DNA from: Thalassospira alkalitolerans
Lineage (GTDB): Bacteria > Pseudomonadota > Alphaproteobacteria > Rhodospirillales > Thalassospiraceae
DNA: 64,000 nucleotides
Reading direction: 5' to 3'
NCBI RefSeq assembly: GCF_002115745.1
Contig: NZ_JFKB01000008.1
Coordinates: forward strand, 124,001-188,000
Shown here: piece after piece, positions 58,701 to 64,000 of the stretch
Position numbering within the stretch: the stretch's first letter is position 1
Layout: each line of letters begins with the position of its first letter
Made by a program: the position numbers and the translations under genes
Notes under the pieces: model-generated
The model's input: only the letters and a program-made list of their open reading frames with translations
Databases searched by the model: none
Told to the model about the DNA's origin: nothing

Positions 58701-59552
58701 TTACCCGGGATGGGTTACCCCGGTCATTTTCGCCAGATGACGGGCGACATTTGGCCCCGCGGCCAGGATCGGGCCACCGGCATCAAGCACATCGGGCAGA
58801 TCCAGGAAATCATTGCACCAGCCACCAGCTTCGATAACCAAAACGATCCCCGCCATGCAATCCCATGGATTGATATGCGGCTCGTAATATCCGATCAGAC
58901 GCCCGGCACTGACATAGGCCATCATCAGCGCGCATGATCCATTGCGGATAAACATGCCTTCTTCGTCCAGCAACTGTCCGATGACCGGCACGATTTCCGA
59001 ACTTGGCACCCGGTGCGACATGCCAATGCCCATCATACCATCACTGACAAGCTTGGCCGTGCTGGCGTGCATTGGTTCACCGTTGACCTTGGCACCCTCG
59101 CCCTTGATGGCGCTGAACAGTTCATCCCCGCAAGGGTGATAGATCAGGCCAATCACCGCTTCCTTGCCAATCATAAGGGCGACCGAAATGCACCATGTCG
59201 GCATCTGATTGACAAAACATGCCGTGCCGTCAATCGGATCAATCACCCACAGGCAATCATTATCGCCTTTCTCAATGCCCATTTCCTCGCCAAGGAAACC
59301 ATCCTCGGGAAAGGCATCGCCGATCCGGTCGCGAATGATCGCCTCGACGTTTTTATCGGCAATGCTGACCATATCAAGCGCGTTGGTCTTGGTTTCGATT
59401 GCAAGGTCCGCGGCATCGCCTTCGTAATATTCCATCGCGCGCTTGCCTGCTTCGCGGATCACATCCTTGGCATGTTCAAACCGTGCCGCGATATCAATTC
59501 CCGAAAATGCTTTTTTCACTTTGTCCCTGCCTGAAACAGTATTGTTGTTCAT
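58701..59552 (-). CDS. Inositol-monophosphatase family phosphatase
   Basis: A 283-aa Mg2+/Li+-dependent phosphatase. The motifs GEEMG (near 90), WVIDPIDGTACF (about 102-113) and the late HINPWDCMAGIVLVIEAGG (about 226-244) are complete, giving all the metal ligands. Substrates of the family include inositol 1-phosphate, histidinol phosphate and other sugar phosphates. It starts 3 nt after the ABC ATPase gene, so the transporter probably supplies a phosphorylated compound that this enzyme dephosphorylates (inference). Confidence 0.9.
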   Translation of the reverse strand: MNNNTVSGRDKVKKAFSGIDIAARFEHAKDVIREAGKRAMEYYEGDAADLAIETKTNALDMVSIADKNVEAIIRDRIGDAFPEDGFLGEEMGIEKGDNDCLWVIDPIDGTACFVNQMPTWCISVALMIGKEAVIGLIYHPCGDELFSAIKGEGAKVNGEPMHASTAKLVSDGMMGIGMSHRVPSSEIVPVIGQLLDEEGMFIRNGSCALMMAYVSAGRLIGYYEPHINPWDCMAGIVLVIEAGGWCNDFLDLPDVLDAGGPILAAGPNVARHLAKMTGVTHPG

Positions 59553-59555
59553 GAT

Positions 59556-60653
59556 CTATTTGGTCGAAACAACGGCCATGCCGCGTTCGGAAAACCCAAT
59601 GGCAACCTGTTCGCCCGCGGCAATCGGCGTGTCGATCCGATGATCGATCACAAACAATTCACCAACCGGCGTTGTCACGGAATATTGCATCTGACTACCA
59701 AGATAGGTTGCGTGCGTAATGTGACCTTTTAGCGACGTTTCAATGACATCGCCGCCAGCCGCCCCTGACAGGATCGAAAGCCGCACCGCATCGGGCCGCA
59801 CCGCAATTCTTGCCGGCCCCTTGGACTGGCCCCGATGGCGCAGATTGCAATTGATACCGCCGATATCGATTGTGGCCAGATCGCCATCAACAGAAACAAT
59901 CTCGCCATCAACCAGATTGGCATCGCCGATAAAATCGGCAATGAATTCTGATTGGGGTTGTTCATACAATTCACGCGGGGTGCCCTGCTGGGCGATCACC
60001 GCCCGGTTCATCACAATAATCCGGTCCGAAACCGCAAGGGCTTCTTCCTGATCATGCGTCACATAAACCACTGTCAGGCCAAGTTTTTGCTGCAAATCAC
60101 GGATTTCGGTTCGGACATGACGGCGCAATTTGGCATCAAGGTTTGATAACGGCTCATCGAGCAACAAAACCTCTGGCTCCAGCACCAGCGCACGCGCCAC
60201 TGCCACCCTTTGCTGTTGTCCGCCCGATAATTCCGATGGCAGACGACTGCCATAGCCCGCCAGCCCGACAAGGTTTAGTCCCTCTTCGGCTTTTTCCTTG
60301 GCCTCTGCCTTGGCAACGCCGGTAACGCTAAGGCCATAAGCAACATTTTCCGCCACTGTCATATGCGGAAACAGCGCATAGGACTGAAACACCATACTAA
60401 CATCCCGATCCGTCGCCGGAAGCTGTGTGACGTCCTTGTCCCCGATCAGGATGCGCCCCGATGTGGCATGTTCCAGCCCGGCAATCATGCGCAATGTCGT
60501 GGTTTTGCCACAGCCACTTGGCCCCAAAAGAGTGACAAGCTCACCCGGATGAATGGTGAAAGATACATTGTCGATCGCGGTGACCGCCCCATGACCATAG
60601 GTCTTGGTAACATTGTCAAAAACGACCGACCCCGCCCGCGTTTTCAATTTCAT
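59556..60653 (-). CDS. ABC transporter ATP-binding protein (FbpC/AfuC-like)
   Basis: A 365-aa ATPase: Walker A GPSGCGKTT (near 44-52), signature LSGGQQQRVA (about 140-149), Walker B LLLDEP, H-loop VTHDQEEALA, and a C-terminal TOBE-like domain (about 280-365). It powers the fused permease encoded just upstream; their genes overlap by four bases (ATGA). The FbpC group serves ferric iron, and its AfuC and PhnT relatives serve sugar phosphates and phosphonates. Confidence 0.93.
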   Translation of the reverse strand: MKLKTRAGSVVFDNVTKTYGHGAVTAIDNVSFTIHPGELVTLLGPSGCGKTTTLRMIAGLEHATSGRILIGDKDVTQLPATDRDVSMVFQSYALFPHMTVAENVAYGLSVTGVAKAEAKEKAEEGLNLVGLAGYGSRLPSELSGGQQQRVAVARALVLEPEVLLLDEPLSNLDAKLRRHVRTEIRDLQQKLGLTVVYVTHDQEEALAVSDRIIVMNRAVIAQQGTPRELYEQPQSEFIADFIGDANLVDGEIVSVDGDLATIDIGGINCNLRHRGQSKGPARIAVRPDAVRLSILSGAAGGDVIETSLKGHITHATYLGSQMQYSVTTPVGELFVIDHRIDTPIAAGEQVAIGFSERGMAVVSTK

Positions 60654-62875
60654 GGATGCTTCTCTTTCATATTTCCCGGTACTGCCAGATCCAGACTTGC
60701 CTCTACCCGGTCTTCACGGCGCAACCGCCGCTTGCCAATCGCGCCCTGCACAACAAGGATCGCGGTCAACATGACAAGGATCAACACACTGCAATAGGCA
60801 ATCGCAACGCCGTAACGCCCGTTTTCGACCAGCCCGATGATATAGGATGTCGCCATATTGTGATCGGCACTGACCAAAAAGATCACCGCACTAACCGATG
60901 TTATGGCGCGCACAAAGCTGTAAACCAGTGCCGCGACAATGGCCGGGCGCAGCAATGGCAAGATCACCCGACGGAACGTGGTAAAGCTGTTCGCCCCAAG
61001 GGTCAGCGACGCTTCATCAAGGCTTTTGTCCAATTGGCTCATGGCGGCAATCCCGCCGCGCACGCCAACCGGCATATTGCGGAAGATAAAGCAGATCACA
61101 AGGATCACACCCGTCCCGGTCAATTCAAACGGCGGCACATTAAAGGCCATAATATAACTGACACCAATCACCGTGCCCGGAATGGCAAAGCTTAACATCG
61201 TGCCAAATTCAAACAGGCTTTTGCCCCGGAAGTTTTGCCGCACCAACAAATAGGCCGTGGTCAAACCAACAGCAGCGGTCAATGGTGCTGCAATGGCCGA
61301 GATATTTAACGTGGTCCAGAAACTGTCCCATGCGGCCCCGGCCCAGACAATGCCATGCTCGCTCCAACCAATGCCAAAGGCATCCTTGTAGTTATCAAGT
61401 GTCAGAGTGTTGTCAAAACCCCAGCGTTTGACAAAGCTGCCATAGAAAATCATCCCATAGATGGCGATGGTAAAGATCGCCCATGGAATGGCGGTCCAAT
61501 AGCAAACCATCCGCATGCCGTTGTTCAACCCAACATGCGCCCCGTTATCGGCCTTGCCCGAAACAGTGGCATAGGATTTCTTACCCAGCCAAAACCGCTG
61601 GGCGGCAAAGGCCGACAGGGTAAAGAACAACAGGACCATCGCCAATACGGCGGCCCGCCCGGCATCGTTTTGCGCCCCGACAATGGCAAAAAATATCTCG
61701 GTCGACAGCACGTCAAAATTACCGCCCAGCACCATCGGGTTACCGAAATCGGCCATGCTTTCGATAAACGACAGCAAAAACGCATTGGCAAGGCCGGGCC
61801 GCATTAGCGGCAAGGACACCCGAACGAATGTTTGCCAGCGCCCGGCGCGCAAGGTTTGGGATGCTTCTTCCATCGATGGGCTCACGCCCTCGACCACACC
61901 AATCAGCACCAAAAAAGAAATCGGGGTGAAGGACAGGGTCTGTGCCAGCCAGATTCCAGGGAGGCCATAAAGCCAGCGCCCTGCCTCCACCCCGAGCAGA
62001 TCAGCAAAGAACTGCGTCACAGCCCCCGATCTGCCAAAAAGAAGGATCAGTGCCAAACCGATGACAAAGGGTGGGGTGATGATCGGCAGAACCGTCAACA
62101 CCCGCAGCGATTTTTTAAACCGAAAGCCGGTTCGGGTTACAACCAGCGCAAAGGAAAGCCCCAAAAGGGTGGTCGAAACAGCGGTCAGAACCGCCAAAAA
62201 CGCGGTATTCCACGCCACCCCGCAGGCCCCGCCCAAAAGACAGCCGATGCCCCAGACGCTGTCATCAAGGAAATTACGGAAAAATGCCGCCCCCGACAAC
62301 GCGCCGTCAATATCAACAAATGATCCCAAAAGAATGCGCGCAATCGGGAAAAACACAAACAACCCTACCAGCGCAATCACCGTCCCGATGGCCGTGGTCA
62401 CAAAGACATCGCCGCGCATCGCACCTGCGGCGGCAAGCCCGGTACACATGATCACAAGCAGGCAGGCCGATGTCAGCATCGCACCGTAACCAAGCCCGTA
62501 TTGCCGGATATCAAGCGGACCAAATATCGTGGCAAGCCCGCCAAATCCCCAGCCGGAAATACCAATGACAAAACCCTGCCCGACCAGCCAAACCAGCCCG
62601 CCCAAACCACTTGCGATCAAAATGCGCGCATAATGCGGATGGGCACGGCCCCGCCCCGCCAGCACCAAGGGGGCTAGCAAGAATGCCGCAATCGGCAACA
62701 GCCAAATTTTTTGATGAAGGATCACTTGCAAGATCGCAGGCGAATAATCGCCATACATCGGATAGCCGTCAAACAGCCATTCCAGGGTCCAGAACCCGTA
62801 TTCTTGCTGATACCAAGGTAAAATTGCAAAACCGATCCAGCCGATCACCAGCCAGAACCAAAGCATTCGGTTCAC
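60650..62875 (-). CDS. Fused ABC transporter permease (AfuB/FbpB-like, two membrane domains)
   Basis: A 741-aa permease with two homologous halves, each with the coupling EAA-type loop (first ...MEEASQTLRAGRWQTFVRVSLPLMRPGL; second LDEASLTLGANSFTTFRRVILPLLRPAI). The double-length form is typical of AfuB/FbpB importers. Start is GTG at 62875 (VNRMLWFW) with AGGAG 7 nt upstream; ATG at 62866 would be the alternative, and an earlier in-frame ATG lacks a ribosome site. Confidence 0.9.
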   Translation of the reverse strand: MNRMLWFWLVIGWIGFAILPWYQQEYGFWTLEWLFDGYPMYGDYSPAILQVILHQKIWLLPIAAFLLAPLVLAGRGRAHPHYARILIASGLGGLVWLVGQGFVIGISGWGFGGLATIFGPLDIRQYGLGYGAMLTSACLLVIMCTGLAAAGAMRGDVFVTTAIGTVIALVGLFVFFPIARILLGSFVDIDGALSGAAFFRNFLDDSVWGIGCLLGGACGVAWNTAFLAVLTAVSTTLLGLSFALVVTRTGFRFKKSLRVLTVLPIITPPFVIGLALILLFGRSGAVTQFFADLLGVEAGRWLYGLPGIWLAQTLSFTPISFLVLIGVVEGVSPSMEEASQTLRAGRWQTFVRVSLPLMRPGLANAFLLSFIESMADFGNPMVLGGNFDVLSTEIFFAIVGAQNDAGRAAVLAMVLLFFTLSAFAAQRFWLGKKSYATVSGKADNGAHVGLNNGMRMVCYWTAIPWAIFTIAIYGMIFYGSFVKRWGFDNTLTLDNYKDAFGIGWSEHGIVWAGAAWDSFWTTLNISAIAAPLTAAVGLTTAYLLVRQNFRGKSLFEFGTMLSFAIPGTVIGVSYIMAFNVPPFELTGTGVILVICFIFRNMPVGVRGGIAAMSQLDKSLDEASLTLGANSFTTFRRVILPLLRPAIVAALVYSFVRAITSVSAVIFLVSADHNMATSYIIGLVENGRYGVAIAYCSVLILVMLTAILVVQGAIGKRRLRREDRVEASLDLAVPGNMKEKHP

Positions 62876-62969
62876 CGAAACTCTCCTGCACGCCGTATTG
62901 GGAAGCATGGCCCCGCCCGCCCGGCACATATCCATACCGGACGGGCAGAACCGTTAAGGCAGATCGCGC

Positions 62970-64000
62970 TTATTGCGGCGCGGTTTTGACTTCATCATCC
63001 CAACGCGACAGAAGATGACGGCGGGTTTGTGCATCCCCATATTTCGCAAAGTCATAATCGATCAGTTTCAGCTCCGTCAGGCGCGGCGCACCATCGGGAA
63101 TTTTGGATTCTTTATTGGACGGCACCTGATAGCTGTGCGCGTCTTCGGCAATCGACTGTGTTTTCGGTGACAATGCAAACTCGGCCCAGATTTTCGCATT
63201 TTCAAGGTTACGTGCGCCCTTGATAATACTCATCGAGCCAACCTCGTATCCCGTCCCTTCGCAGGGCGACACCACGGTCAGATTGGCCCCCTGTTTGATC
63301 TGGGCCACCATGTCATGCATAAAGGTGATACCGATCGTGGTTTCCCCGACCGCGGCCGCCTTGATCGGGGCCGACCCCGATTTGGTGTATTGATTGACGT
63401 TCTTGTGAATTTCTTTCAGCAGGTCAAACGCCTTTTCCTCGCCAAACAACTGCACCAGCGTCGCCAGAACAGTATATGACGTGCCCGAAGAATTCGGATT
63501 GGCAACCTGAATTTCGCCCTTATAGGCCGGGTTTTTCAGGTCTTCCCAGCATTTCGGCGCCGGAAGCCCCTTTTTCGCCAGAAGGTCATTATTATACCCG
63601 ATGCCAAGCGCACCGGCATAAACCCCGACGGTGCGGTAATTGGCATTTTCGGCCTGACGGACCGCCCAATCGTTCAAATCACCCAATTGCGGGGATTTGT
63701 ATTCTTCGGTCAAACCTTCGGCCGCTGCCTGAAGATGCGGGTCACCCGTCCCGCCCCACCACATATCAAGTTTCGGATTGGCCGCTTCGGCACGAACCTG
63801 TGCATAGGCCTCGCCTGAACTTTTACGCACCATCGAAACATCAATATCATGCGACAGTTCGAACGCGGTCTCCATCATCTCGCACCATTCATTATCGGCC
63901 GAGCAGATAACATTTAACCGGCCCGCCGCATGGGCCGAACCAACCGTCGCAACCGCCATCAGGCCTGAAATCGCAACCGTCGCAAAAAGTGAATTCTTGA
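62970..64000 (-). CDS. ABC transporter substrate-binding protein (AfuA/FutA-like), 5' end outside window
   Basis: At least 342 codons. The open frame continues past the ATG at 63959 to the right edge and reads NSLFATVAISGLMAVATVGSAHA before AGRLNV, a signal peptide whose beginning is missing. The mature part (NVICSADNEWCEMMETAF, SGEAYAQVRAEAANPKLDMWWGG, GALGIGYNNDLLA, WEDLKNPAYKGEIQVANPNSSGTSY) is the iron/sugar-phosphate family 1 binding protein. With the permease, ATPase and phosphatase it forms one transport operon. The absence of obvious paired Tyr iron ligands favours a phosphorylated organic ligand over ferric iron, but this is not certain. Confidence 0.88.
   Translation of the reverse strand, partial: KNSLFATVAISGLMAVATVGSAHAAGRLNVICSADNEWCEMMETAFELSHDIDVSMVRKSSGEAYAQVRAEAANPKLDMWWGGTGDPHLQAAAEGLTEEYKSPQLGDLNDWAVRQAENANYRTVGVYAGALGIGYNNDLLAKKGLPAPKCWEDLKNPAYKGEIQVANPNSSGTSYTVLATLVQLFGEEKAFDLLKEIHKNVNQYTKSGSAPIKAAAVGETTIGITFMHDMVAQIKQGANLTVVSPCEGTGYEVGSMSIIKGARNLENAKIWAEFALSPKTQSIAEDAHSYQVPSNKESKIPDGAPRLTELKLIDYDFAKYGDAQTRRHLLSRWDDEVKTAPQ

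Noticed and set aside
1..64000. Search for a DGR reverse transcriptase and template repeat
   Set aside because: No open frame shows reverse-transcriptase motifs and no adenine-rich near-copy of the variable region was noticed, so none is claimed.

Overview
The window reads like a GC-rich alphaproteobacterial chromosome, most likely a marine Rhodospirillales member such as Thalassospira. This is inferred from the gene families (TRAP transporters, class-2 PyrD with a Lys/Ala-rich tail, MASE1/CHASE hybrid kinase), codon style and a dispersed 'GTCATTCCCGC...GCGGGAAT' palindromic repeat. No rRNA, tRNA, CRISPR array or insertion sequence was recognised.

Layout. (1) 1-2.6 kb: the 3' part of a LodA-like cysteine-tryptophylquinone amino-acid oxidase and its LodB-like flavoprotein partner. 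(2) 2.7-5.0 kb: a HAD-IIA phosphatase and pyrD. (3) 5.1-11.3 kb: an iron-siderophore uptake locus on the minus strand (FecI-type sigma factor, FecR, TonB receptor with signalling domain, RhtX-type permease, small protein) with two Fur-box-like palindromes. (4) 11.4-18 kb: a pyrD fragment, then a compact plus-strand operon of a LecB-like calcium lectin, a prolyl-4-hydroxylase-type 2OG-Fe(II) oxygenase, a 141-aa protein, a 1251-aa protein with a 19-proline run, FN3-like and two LamG-like domains, and a short-chain dehydrogenase. (5) 18-23.1 kb: an Old Yellow Enzyme, small proteins, a Phd/ParE toxin-antitoxin pair, an AT-rich putative nuclease and a PIN/HTH toxin-antitoxin pair.

(6) 23.3-45.0 kb, mostly minus strand: an apparently intact podovirus (T7-like) particle module, read from right to left: small virion protein, portal, Bbp19-like protein, scaffold, capsid, capsid-associated protein, collar fibre, an Mtd-like C-type-lectin protein with a diversity-generating-retroelement-type C terminus, tail tubular A, nozzle/tail tubular B, an internal virion-like protein, a tail fibre, a spike, large terminase, then a lysis cassette. 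No integrase, replication gene, phage RNA polymerase or reverse transcriptase is present. Foreign genes sit inside it: a plus-strand L,D-transpeptidase-like protein that has lost its catalytic Cys, a Fic protein behind a striking two-and-a-bit 81-bp operator repeat, a RES/Xre toxin-antitoxin pair, and a TetR/hydrolase pair. The module could be a decaying prophage or a domesticated packaging device.

(7) 45.1-47.2 kb: small host or phage-edge proteins. (8) 47.2-54.5 kb: a LacI-type regulator divergent from a TRAP transporter, VOC protein, RuBisCO-like protein and DUF1537 kinase, which resembles 3-oxo-isoapionate (apiose-derived acid) catabolism. The RuBisCO-like gene carries a glycine-coding microsatellite. 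(9) 54.6-58.6 kb: an S24/XRE regulator and a MASE1-CHASE hybrid histidine kinase. (10) 58.7-64 kb: an AfuABC/FbpABC-like ABC importer with an inositol-monophosphatase-family enzyme, the binding-protein gene being cut by the right edge.

The strongest leads are the lectin/prolyl-hydroxylase/polyproline operon, the integrase-less podoviral module with its orphan variable protein, and the Fic operator array. Functions are inferred from motifs by eye; no database search was run.
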